Shown: one piece after another, positions 8,314-16,031 of the stretch | Layout: each line of letters begins with the position of its first letter | Numbering within the stretch: position 1 is the stretch's first letter | Made by a program: the position numbers and the translations under genes | Notes under the pieces: model-generated | Databases searched by the model: none | Told to the model about the DNA's origin: nothing | What the model saw: the letters and a program-made list of their open reading frames with translations, nothing else | Assembly (NCBI GenBank): GCA_964437215.1 | Contig: CAYTFZ010000029.1 | Span: forward strand, 1 to 25,134 | DNA length: 25,134 nucleotides | From: JAAYAN01 sp964437215 | Lineage (GTDB): Bacteria > Bacteroidota > Ignavibacteria > Ignavibacteriales > Melioribacteraceae | Reading direction: 5' to 3'

Positions 8314-9857
8314 TAAAATGGCGGAACTCCATGTTTTTTATTAATGCGTACTTCTTTTTTATTTGCTGCAAGTTTTAATGAATGCACTATATAACCGCGT
8401 GTTTCTTCGGGATTAATAACTGCATCAATGTGACCGGCTTGTGCAGCAACATAAGGGTTTGCAAATTTTTGAGTATACTCAGCAATTTTTTGCTTGCGCA
8501 TCATTTCCGGATCGGAAGCTTCGGTAATTTCTTTTCTGAAAATAATATTAGCGGCTCCTTCTGAACCCATCACAGCTATTTCGGCAGTTGGCCAGGCATA
8601 AACAAAATCGGCACCTAAATGTTTTGAACACATCGCAATATAACCGCCACCATAAGCTTTACGTAAAATTACAGTGATTTTTGTAACACTTGCTTCGCTG
8701 TAAGAATACAATATCTTTGCGCCATGTCTTATAACTCCGGCATGTTCCTGATCAACACCAGGTAAATAACCCGGTAAGTCAACCAATGTTACCAAAGGAA
8801 TATTAAACGCATCGCAATAACGGATAAATCTTGCTGCTTTATCGGAAGAATCAACATCAAGAACGCCTGCCATATATAAAGGCTGGTTTCCAACAATCCC
8901 AACTGTTTGACCTTCAATGCGTGCAAATCCGACAACAATATTCTGTGCCCAGCCTTCCTGAACTTCAAAGAAATCTGAATCATCGGCAAAAGCTCTGATA
9001 ATATCTTTTATGTCGTATGGTTTACTTACCTGAGCAGGTATAACTTTATCAATTTCAAGTTTAGTTTTGGGAAGTCTGTTATCTGCTTTTCTTGCTCTGG
9101 TATAATTATTCCAGGGAATATATGAAAGAAGTCGTTTAACCTGATCGAAACATTCTCTTTCATTGGAAGCAAAAAAATGAGCATTTCCGGTTACTTCTGT
9201 TTGAACACGAGCCCCGCCGAGATCTTCCATTGTTACTTCTTCGCCTAAAACTGTTTTTATAACTTCTGGACCAGTAATAAACATTTTTGAAATCTGATCA
9301 ACCACAAAAACAAAATCGGTTAAAGCGGGTGAATAAACTGCTCCGCCTGCGCAAGGTCCTAAAATAACTGATATTTGCGGTATAACTCCTGATGCTAAAG
9401 TATTTCGGTAAAATATTTCACCGTATCCTGCAAGTGAATTTACACCTTCCTGAATACGTGCTCCGCCGGAATCGTTAATACCAATTAATGGAACACCCAT
9501 TTTTATAGCATGATCCATAACTTTAGTAATTTTACGAGCGTGCATTAATCCCAAAGAACCTCCCGCAACTGTAAAGTCCTGTGCAAAAATACATACCGGT
9601 TGACCGAATATTGTTCCTGTACCAGTTACTACACCATCGGCAGGCAACGATTTTTTATCCATGTTGAAATCTTTGCAATTATGCTCAACAAACAAATCTA
9701 ATTCGTGAAAAGAATTATCATCGAGCAGATAATTAATTCTGTCGCGCGCTGTCATCTTACCAAGCGAGTATTGTTTTTGAATTGCTTGAACTCCCCCGCC
9801 TTCTTTTACTTTCGATTTTCTTGTAAAAAAATCGAATATTTTACTTGCTATAGACAT
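8313..9857 (-). CDS. Acyl-CoA carboxylase carboxyltransferase subunit (PccB/MmdA family)
   Basis: 514-residue carboxyltransferase that moves CO2 between biotin and an acyl-CoA, most likely propionyl-CoA/methylmalonyl-CoA. It has the two crotonase-like halves of the family. The N half contains GINDSGGARIQEGVNSLAGYGEIF (about 126-149), the C half GVLDVDSSDKAARFIR (331-346) and RKAYGGGYIAMCSKHLGAD (399-417). At the position where the Streptomyces propionyl-specific PccB has Asp422 (AYGGAYD), this protein has Ile407, as in the broader-specificity AccB and in decarboxylase-type homologues, so the substrate should not be assumed. The start ATG at 9857 follows an AAGG site. The acyl-CoA dehydrogenase ends 38 bases upstream. 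Alternatives are carboxylase beta subunit or methylmalonyl-CoA decarboxylase alpha subunit. Confidence 0.93.
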   Translation of the reverse strand: MSIASKIFDFFTRKSKVKEGGGVQAIQKQYSLGKMTARDRINYLLDDNSFHELDLFVEHNCKDFNMDKKSLPADGVVTGTGTIFGQPVCIFAQDFTVAGGSLGLMHARKITKVMDHAIKMGVPLIGINDSGGARIQEGVNSLAGYGEIFYRNTLASGVIPQISVILGPCAGGAVYSPALTDFVFVVDQISKMFITGPEVIKTVLGEEVTMEDLGGARVQTEVTGNAHFFASNERECFDQVKRLLSYIPWNNYTRARKADNRLPKTKLEIDKVIPAQVSKPYDIKDIIRAFADDSDFFEVQEGWAQNIVVGFARIEGQTVGIVGNQPLYMAGVLDVDSSDKAARFIRYCDAFNIPLVTLVDLPGYLPGVDQEHAGVIRHGAKILYSYSEASVTKITVILRKAYGGGYIAMCSKHLGADFVYAWPTAEIAVMGSEGAANIIFRKEITEASDPEMMRKQKIAEYTQKFANPYVAAQAGHIDAVINPEETRGYIVHSLKLAANKKEVRINKKHGVPPF

Positions 9858-9895
9858 TTTCTTTACCTTCTCTCCTTTAAATTAATTTCAATTAA

Positions 9896-11617
9896 TTACA
9901 CAAGAATCTTATCTGCGTGATATACATCCGAAAATACTTCACTTTTTATGGATTCTGCGTTTTTTCTTGCTTCTGCGAGTGATTTAAGAATATATCTTCT
10001 TGCAATAAATACTTTTGAAGGTTCGGTTTCTGCTTCTTCAAGAAGAAGGTAGCCGATATATATATAACTGTATAGTTCAACTAAATCTTTCGCTGCAACA
10101 TCCTGATAACTGTTATCCTTTTTATCCATAACATATTTTAAGCATTCGTTAAATATTTCACGGATTTCTGTTATGTTAACAGCTAAAGAAGCCAATGCAC
10201 CTTTGTATTCTTTCGTTGCTTTCTCATTAAAATAATCTGAAAGAACGTCATTTATTACTCCGCCTGAAGCAGCAACTATCTGTAATTGGGATGTCCCCTC
10301 ATATATGTTAGTAATTCTTGCATCGCGGGCTAAACGTTCTACCTTAAATTCTTTCATATAGCCTGTTCCGCCGTGTATCTGCAGGGCATCATAAGTAATT
10401 TTATTTGATCCTTCGGCAAGCAGGTACTTACAAAGAGGTGTTAAAAGATTTGCAATTTTTGTATAATTTTTAAGATTTGCAATTTCTTCTGTTACTGAAA
10501 GACCTTTTGCTTTCATTCTTTCAATTTTTTCTTCAGTCAGTTCTTTTCTGTCCACAAGTACAGCTGTGTTGTAATAAAGACTTCTGTTAGCTTCTAAAAG
10601 TACTCTCATATCAATAAGGATATTGCTTACTGCAGGAATGTTATAAATTGACTTTCCGAATTGTTCTCTTTCTTTTGCATATTTCAAGGCTTCTTCGTAA
10701 GCTGCCTGCGAAATTCCTAATGCCTGAGCAGAAACTCCCATTCTTGCGCGATACATCAGATCGAAAACATATTTAATAAGTCCGAATCTTCTGTTTCCAA
10801 CAAGTTCTGCCGGCGTATCATTAAATTGCAGTTCGCAAGTCGGTGAACCGTGAATTCCTAACTTATGCTCAATACGGCGGACTTTTACAGTTTCATCACC
10901 ATAACAGACGAAAAGGCTCAATCCTCTTGCATCCTTTGTACCTTCTTCGCTTCGGGCTAAAACAAGAAGTACATCCCCGTTTCCGTTTGTAATAAATCTT
11001 TTAACTCCTTTTAAAAACCATTGTCCTTTTTCATTTTGATAAGCCTGAAGTTTACAAGCCTGCAAGTCCGAACCTGCATCAGGTTCAGTTAATGCCATTG
11101 CACCTGTATGTTCGCCGGTAGTAAATTTAGGCAGATACTTTTGTTTTTGTTCTTCTGAACCGAATTTTCTTATTGTATCGGCAATGTCCTGAAGACCGAA
11201 AATATTCATTAAAGAAGCATCAGCCCGTGCTACCACTTCAATTGCCATAACATAAATTACAAACGGGAAATGCAATCCGCCGTATTTTTTTGGAAGTATC
11301 ATTCCCATTAAATCGGCTTGAGAAAGCTGTTTTAAGTTTTCTTTTGTACCATCGGCATATTCAACTTTTCCGTTTTTATACATTGCACCCTGCTCATCAA
11401 CACTTGCAGCTCTTTCGGCAATATAATTTGCGGCAAGATCTCCGGTCACTTCAAGAATTTTACGATAATTTTCCATTGCATCTTCGTAATTAACCGGAGC
11501 ATAATTATATTTTTTTGATTCTTCAAAATTATCTTCAATAATTTCAACTATATCTTTTATATTCAATTTATTAAAATGATATAAAACGTCGGGATTATCC
11601 AGGAAGTAATTTGGCAT
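9896..11617 (-). CDS. Acyl-CoA dehydrogenase, long form with C-terminal extension
   Basis: FAD enzyme that makes the alpha-beta double bond in an acyl-CoA and passes electrons to ETF. Family signatures are intact: ALTEPDAGSD (175-184), GTGYMKEFKVERLARDARI (417-435) and the catalytic Glu440 in IYEGTSQ. At 573 residues it is about 190 longer than short-chain enzymes such as butyryl-CoA dehydrogenase; the extra sequence is an N-terminal extension (about 1-45) and a helical C-terminal domain (about 455-573), as in the long, about 600-residue bacterial subfamily. It starts 8 bases after the etfA stop, with an AGAGGA ribosome site, so the ETF encoded upstream is its natural electron acceptor. Chain-length preference cannot be read from sequence. 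Confidence 0.94.
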   Translation of the reverse strand: MPNYFLDNPDVLYHFNKLNIKDIVEIIEDNFEESKKYNYAPVNYEDAMENYRKILEVTGDLAANYIAERAASVDEQGAMYKNGKVEYADGTKENLKQLSQADLMGMILPKKYGGLHFPFVIYVMAIEVVARADASLMNIFGLQDIADTIRKFGSEEQKQKYLPKFTTGEHTGAMALTEPDAGSDLQACKLQAYQNEKGQWFLKGVKRFITNGNGDVLLVLARSEEGTKDARGLSLFVCYGDETVKVRRIEHKLGIHGSPTCELQFNDTPAELVGNRRFGLIKYVFDLMYRARMGVSAQALGISQAAYEEALKYAKEREQFGKSIYNIPAVSNILIDMRVLLEANRSLYYNTAVLVDRKELTEEKIERMKAKGLSVTEEIANLKNYTKIANLLTPLCKYLLAEGSNKITYDALQIHGGTGYMKEFKVERLARDARITNIYEGTSQLQIVAASGGVINDVLSDYFNEKATKEYKGALASLAVNITEIREIFNECLKYVMDKKDNSYQDVAAKDLVELYSYIYIGYLLLEEAETEPSKVFIARRYILKSLAEARKNAESIKSEVFSDVYHADKILV

Positions 11618-11625
11618 TTTTTCCT

Positions 11626-12645
11626 CTACTTCAATTTTTGTTTATAAGTTTCAATTAAAAGTGGAATAACCTGTGAAGCATCTCCCACAATTCCATAATG
11701 CGCAATTTCAAATATTGGCGCTTCAGGGTTGTTATTTATTGCAATAATTTTATTAGATTCCTGCATTCCCGCACGATGCTGGATTGCACCTGAAATTCCA
11801 ACTGCAATGTACAATTTAGGACGAACAGTTACACCTGTCTGTCCGATCTGCCTGTCGGGAGTTACAAATCCGGCATCAACTGCAGCGCGGCTTCCTGCAA
11901 CTTCCCCGCCAAGTACATGGGCAAGTTCTTCAACAAGTTTGAAATTCTCTCTTGTTCCTAATCCGTAACCACCCGCAACTATAACCGGAGCAGCTTTTAA
12001 ATTAACTTTATTTTCTTCCCTGTGCTGTTCAATTATTTTAATCAATTCATCTACTGGATCAGGAATATATTTAACTTCTGTTATATTTATTTTATTAGGC
12101 GTTTTAAGAGGAGATAATTCCATAACTCCTTCGCGGACTGTTGCCATTTGGACGGGATTTTCGGGAGTAATAATAGTGGCAATAATGTTTCCTCCGAAAG
12201 CCGGACGAATCTGTAAGAGTATTTTTGGATACTCATTTTTCAAATACACAACATCATCTATCTGCAAATCTGTGCAATCGGCAGTTAATCCGCTCAAAGT
12301 ATTTGAAGCAACCCGAGGAGCAAGATCCCGGCCAATAACAGTAGCTCCAAAAAGTACAATCCTTGGCTGATAAGTTTTTATAAGATCATTCATTATTCTG
12401 CTGTAAGGCATTGTTAAATATTGTTCCAAAGCAGGATTATCAATAAAATAACATTCGTTTGCACCATATTTGAATGTTTCTTCCGCAATATTTTTAACAT
12501 TATGTCCGATAACAATGGTTCTTACAATACCGTCCATATCTGCAGCCAGTTTAGCGGCTTTACAGGTAAGTTCCATACTAACATCTGCAGGTTTTCCGTT
12601 TCTGTTTTCAATAAATACCCAGACTTCATTTTTTTTGTTTTTCAT
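11626..12645 (-). CDS. etfA: Electron transfer flavoprotein alpha subunit (bifurcating-type motifs)
   Basis: 339-residue FAD-binding ETF subunit. The C-terminal FAD domain shows GSRAAVDAG (251-259), QIGQTG (266-271) and ISGAIQH (284-290), all expected. The N-terminal half contains the block ATVIGRDLAPRVASNTLSG (101-119) followed by LTADCTDL, the form found in ETFs of Bcd-EtfAB and other bifurcating-type complexes and different from mitochondrial-type EtfA. It lies 5 bases after the etfB stop and 8 bases before the acyl-CoA dehydrogenase, in one transcription unit. A second etfA is present at 20829-21788. Confidence 0.95.
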   Translation of the reverse strand: MKNKKNEVWVFIENRNGKPADVSMELTCKAAKLAADMDGIVRTIVIGHNVKNIAEETFKYGANECYFIDNPALEQYLTMPYSRIMNDLIKTYQPRIVLFGATVIGRDLAPRVASNTLSGLTADCTDLQIDDVVYLKNEYPKILLQIRPAFGGNIIATIITPENPVQMATVREGVMELSPLKTPNKINITEVKYIPDPVDELIKIIEQHREENKVNLKAAPVIVAGGYGLGTRENFKLVEELAHVLGGEVAGSRAAVDAGFVTPDRQIGQTGVTVRPKLYIAVGISGAIQHRAGMQESNKIIAINNNPEAPIFEIAHYGIVGDASQVIPLLIETYKQKLK

Positions 12646-12650
12646 TTCCG

Positions 12651-13541
12651 TTACCCTAAAATATGGTCAGACATAAGTTTTTCAATAAGTTCACCCAAAC
12701 CTTCGCGGGTAGGTGAAATTTTCACTTTATCGCCGCCGCCGGCTAAAACTACCGATTCAACTTTATGAACCTTTGTTGGCGAACCGCTTGTTCCGCATCT
12801 TTCAGCGTCAAGCTGTAAATCATCCATCGTTAAAGTATTTATAAAAAGATTTTTATCCTTGTATTCTTCTAAAAGTTTATCTATATACAGCAAGGAATTA
12901 TCTTCTACCATTTTTTCAAGATCCATAAGAGATTTTGCACCTTTATATGCCATTACTCTTTTTGCTGAAAACGGCCGGGGATTTACGGCATCTTTCAATA
13001 CAGTAATTAGAACAGGAAGCTTGCTTTCCAACACTTCAAAACCGCCGTCAATTTTCTTTTTAATTCTTATTCTATCTTTTTTAATATCAACAATTTCTTC
13101 GGCATAAGTAATTTGAGGAATTTTCAATTTTTCGGCTGTCTGTGGTCCTACTTGTGCAGTATCGCCATCAATTGCCTGTCTGCCGGCAAATATAAAATCG
13201 TAATCACCAATTTTTTTTATTGCTTCGCTCAAAACATACGAAGTAGCAAGGGTATCCGAACCTGCAAATTTTCTGTCGCTTATTAAATAAGCTTCATCTG
13301 CACCCATAAACAAACACTCGCGCAACATATCCGATGCTCTGGCAGGACCCATCGTAATAACTGTTACTTTTCCGCCATGTTTCTCTTTTATCTGAAGTGC
13401 AAATTCAAGAGCAACCTGATCTTCGTAATTAAATATTGCAGGTAGTTTTGCGCGGTTAACAGTACCGTCATCTTTCATAACTTTACCCGAAATATTTGCA
13501 GTATCAGGCACTTGTTTAACCATAACAATTGAATGAAACAT
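12651..13541 (-). CDS. etfB: Electron transfer flavoprotein beta subunit (bifurcating-type motif)
   Basis: 296-residue ETF beta subunit, first gene of the five-gene acyl-CoA block. The nucleotide-binding loop reads GRQAIDGDTAQVGP (120-133). In ETFs known to bifurcate electrons this DGDTAQVGP loop binds the second FAD (the bifurcating flavin), while canonical ETFs carry a DxDxxxTG loop binding AMP. This resemblance is seen in the sequence; bifurcating activity is an inference. The protein is also longer at its C-terminus (about 210-296) than the second EtfB in this window. The ATG at 13541 has a strong AAGGAG site. A candidate promoter lies about 60 bases upstream. Confidence 0.95.
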   Translation of the reverse strand: MFHSIVMVKQVPDTANISGKVMKDDGTVNRAKLPAIFNYEDQVALEFALQIKEKHGGKVTVITMGPARASDMLRECLFMGADEAYLISDRKFAGSDTLATSYVLSEAIKKIGDYDFIFAGRQAIDGDTAQVGPQTAEKLKIPQITYAEEIVDIKKDRIRIKKKIDGGFEVLESKLPVLITVLKDAVNPRPFSAKRVMAYKGAKSLMDLEKMVEDNSLLYIDKLLEEYKDKNLFINTLTMDDLQLDAERCGTSGSPTKVHKVESVVLAGGGDKVKISPTREGLGELIEKLMSDHILG

Positions 13542-13602
13542 ACTGCTCCTTAATTATTATTTATTCTTTTCATATTTTTCTAACACATAAAAATACAGTT
13601 AG

Positions 13603-13637
13603 CAAAAATAGGAATAAAACTCAATATTCTCAATATT
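13603..13637 (-). promoter_or_regulatory. Candidate Bacteroidota-type promoter and tandem 9-mer upstream of etfB
   Basis: On the minus strand TATTTTTG (13610-13603) matches the Bacteroidota -7 consensus TAnnTTTG. A TTG sits 20 bases upstream of it (13633-13631), close to the expected -33 element. The -33 region also holds a perfect tandem duplication of CTCAATATT (13620-13628 and 13629-13637), which could be an operator. AT-rich DNA produces such matches easily, so confidence is limited. Confidence 0.35.
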
Positions 13638-13743
13638 TTTTATTTATCCGTTAATTGCTTAAAAAGATTGATTTTTTTATAGATTGATTGTAAAATTTTT
13701 TTTGTGATCTTCGATAATTGAATTAATTAAAATTTGAACTTTT

Positions 13744-13759
13744 TGTGATTTAAATTACA
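13744..13759. promoter_or_regulatory. CRP/FNR-like palindrome TGTGA-N6-TTACA before the phosphatase gene
   Basis: TGTGAtttaaaTTACA differs from the CRP-type consensus TGTGA-N6-TCACA at a single half-site base. It ends 2 bases before the GGAG ribosome site of the downstream gene, so it would lie in or near the 5' leader and, if bound, would more likely repress. A similar site occurs upstream of rpoD (15847-15862). Confidence 0.3.
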
Positions 13760-13770
13760 TTGGAGTAAAA

Positions 13771-15768
13771 TTGAAATCAAATATAGTAATTGTGTTGAGA
13801 TTTTTAATTTTATTTATATTTTTATCCGTTTCAAACGGACAAAATACATGGCATTATACAATTCAGGATAAAATTAAAATACGAGATATTCCGGAAATTT
13901 ATACTTCACTAGATTCTTTAATTATTACTGAAAAAGGAATTACTGGAGATATAGCAAATAAATTCCGTGAAAGTTTTTGGCTGATAAAAAAAATCGAGCC
14001 GTCCAATAGCAGCAATATTTCAGAAATTGAATTCAGTTTCTTTGGCAGTATTATAGTTTATTACGGAAATGAAATTATTTACCGCGAAGGTTTTAAAAAT
14101 GATTCAAGCGATTTATTTAAACCTAAAATAGCAGAAAATAGAAAAATCTTCATTTCTCCTGATATAAAAGACGTTAAATATGTAGCAATTTATTATAGTA
14201 TAAAAAATATTGATAAGCATTCTCAATTTTTAAGATTTAAAAATATTTGGGATTATTTCAGAATAAACACTTCAAATATTAACTCAATAGTGGAAAAACC
14301 ATCACAGGATTTAGATACAGGGCTATTCAGTTTTTTTGCATTTCTATCTTTTTCTTTTGTATTTATAATTTTTTACTTTTTTAACAGACGAAAATCTTTC
14401 TTGTTCTTCAGTATTTATCTCTTTGGTTCATTTATTTTTTTCCTTGCAGCTTTTTATCCTGATGTATTTAGCCTTTTTGAAACTGATTTTTCGAATATAA
14501 CTGCTTTAGCCGGATTACTGCTTTCTTCCGTTATGATGCTATTATTTTACCAATTTGTTATTAACGAAACCTTTTCGAAATCTATTTGGATTTATCTTTC
14601 TGCAGCATCGGCAGCATTTGTGCTGAATTTAGTTTATCCTCAATTCGAATATTCTCCGCATTTTATTATTTTGGTTTATGCTGGCATTTGTATAATTGCT
14701 TCAAAAAATTCTTACGTTATTTACAATCAAAATTATAACGGCGCTAAATATATTTTTATTTCAGGGCTTGCTTTTACTATTAATTGGATTTTGATTCTGG
14801 CGAATTTTATAAATCAACTTTTCTTTGGTAATGCAATATTTATCATTGTAAATATAAGTCAGATTTTAACTTTAGTAAATGTTGCTGCAATTGCTTTATA
14901 TCTTGCAAAAATGTTCAGCGAAAGAAGCCGATTATTGGAATCGAAAATTGAAGATTTGCAGAATCAAAATGAAAAAGCAATACAAAAAGAAAAAGAATAC
15001 AAGAAAAAAGAAATTGCCCAACGGCTTTTGGAAGCTGAAAATACAAGAAAAGAAAATGAAGTTGAAGAAGCCAGACAAATTCAGCTCTCTTTAATTCCCA
15101 ACAGTTTTCCAGAAATGCAAAACATTGATATTGATGCTTATATGAAAACATCAAATGAGGTAGGAGGCAATTACTTCGATTTCTTTCTTGATGAAGAAGA
15201 AAAAGCGCTTACTTTTATAATAGGCGATTCGAATGGCAGAGGAATCAAATCAGTAATTATGACAGCAGCAACTAAAAGTCTGTTTTTAACAAACGGAAGT
15301 AACGAAGAGTTGGGAAATCTTATATCGGAATTTGATTATACGCTTTCGAAATTAGGTTCCGGTATTCTTACAATGGCATTAACAATTGGAAGAATAAAAG
15401 GAAACATACTCGAGATTATTTCTGCCGGAATGCCTGCAATACTGATTTACCGATCAAAGACATCCGAAATCGAGCAAATTTTATTCAGAACTTCACCAAT
15501 AGGAAGTATTTCCGATAATGAATTTGAAACAAAACATTTTATTTTTAATAAAGATGATATCATTTTTGTAATGACTGAAGGATTTCCTAAATTAGAAAAT
15601 CCTCAGGGAGAAAAGTTAAATTATTCGCGTATAATTGAAATTATGAAAGGTGTTGTGCATAAACCGGTAAAAGAAATTGCCGATGAACTGACAAACAGTA
15701 TAAGAGTTTGGAGCGACAGTAAAGTTCCAAGCGATGATGTAAGCTTTCTTTTGTTTAAGTTTAAATAG
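13771..15768 (+). CDS. 7TM receptor-coupled SpoIIE/RsbU-type PP2C phosphatase, metal site altered
   Basis: 665-residue membrane signalling protein. Order: signal peptide (1-24), extracytoplasmic domain (about 25-185), seven hydrophobic segments (about 184-380, 7TMR-DISM-like), a charged coiled coil (about 385-435), and a C-terminal PP2C/SpoIIE phosphatase domain (about 436-665). Such proteins usually dephosphorylate an anti-sigma-factor antagonist. Family landmarks are recognisable but changed: GGDYYD is GGNYFD (Asn467), the next motif is GDSNGRG (Asp486 kept), TDG is TEG (Glu603), and the final DD (Asp655-Asp656) is kept. Two residues at manganese-binding positions are therefore substituted, so activity may be low, changed or lost. 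Start is TTG at 13771, backed by GGAG five bases upstream. No anti-sigma partner lies nearby; rpoD follows after 263 bases. Confidence 0.88.
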   Translation: MKSNIVIVLRFLILFIFLSVSNGQNTWHYTIQDKIKIRDIPEIYTSLDSLIITEKGITGDIANKFRESFWLIKKIEPSNSSNISEIEFSFFGSIIVYYGNEIIYREGFKNDSSDLFKPKIAENRKIFISPDIKDVKYVAIYYSIKNIDKHSQFLRFKNIWDYFRINTSNINSIVEKPSQDLDTGLFSFFAFLSFSFVFIIFYFFNRRKSFLFFSIYLFGSFIFFLAAFYPDVFSLFETDFSNITALAGLLLSSVMMLLFYQFVINETFSKSIWIYLSAASAAFVLNLVYPQFEYSPHFIILVYAGICIIASKNSYVIYNQNYNGAKYIFISGLAFTINWILILANFINQLFFGNAIFIIVNISQILTLVNVAAIALYLAKMFSERSRLLESKIEDLQNQNEKAIQKEKEYKKKEIAQRLLEAENTRKENEVEEARQIQLSLIPNSFPEMQNIDIDAYMKTSNEVGGNYFDFFLDEEEKALTFIIGDSNGRGIKSVIMTAATKSLFLTNGSNEELGNLISEFDYTLSKLGSGILTMALTIGRIKGNILEIISAGMPAILIYRSKTSEIEQILFRTSPIGSISDNEFETKHFIFNKDDIIFVMTEGFPKLENPQGEKLNYSRIIEIMKGVVHKPVKEIADELTNSIRVWSDSKVPSDDVSFLLFKFK

Positions 15769-15846
15769 AGTGCTATTATTTATCGCTATTGAACTTTTCT
15801 ATATGCTTATTAGTATAAACGGGTAATTATTTATTATATATTTTAA

Positions 15847-15862
15847 AGTGATTTATATTACA
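15847..15862. promoter_or_regulatory. Second CRP/FNR-like site AGTGA-N6-TTACA upstream of rpoD
   Basis: AGTGAtttataTTACA shares 14 of 16 positions with the palindrome at 13744-13759 and lies about 170 bases upstream of the rpoD start, where an upstream activator or repressor site would be expected. Inference from sequence similarity only. Confidence 0.28.
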
Positions 15863-15911
15863 CATAAAATTTTGCACTACAAATTAGCTGTCTTTTTTGC
15901 GATAATTTGTG

Positions 15912-15930
15912 TAAATTAAATGTTAATTTA
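15912..15930. promoter_or_regulatory. Perfect 8-bp inverted repeat in the rpoD leader
   Basis: TAAATTAA-ATG-TTAATTTA is a perfect palindrome with a 3-base centre, about 100 bases ahead of rpoD. It has operator-like symmetry but consists mostly of A and T, so chance is a real alternative. The 15769-16031 gap also contains a three-codon ORF (15952-15963) with a GAGG site. Confidence 0.22.
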
Positions 15931-16031
15931 TAAAATTTTTCTGAGGAAAATATGACTTACTAAATTCAAAAATTGTTTTGCTGCAGTAAAATAATTTTTT
16001 TATTTATGAAAATAATCAAGGAGGATTTGAT

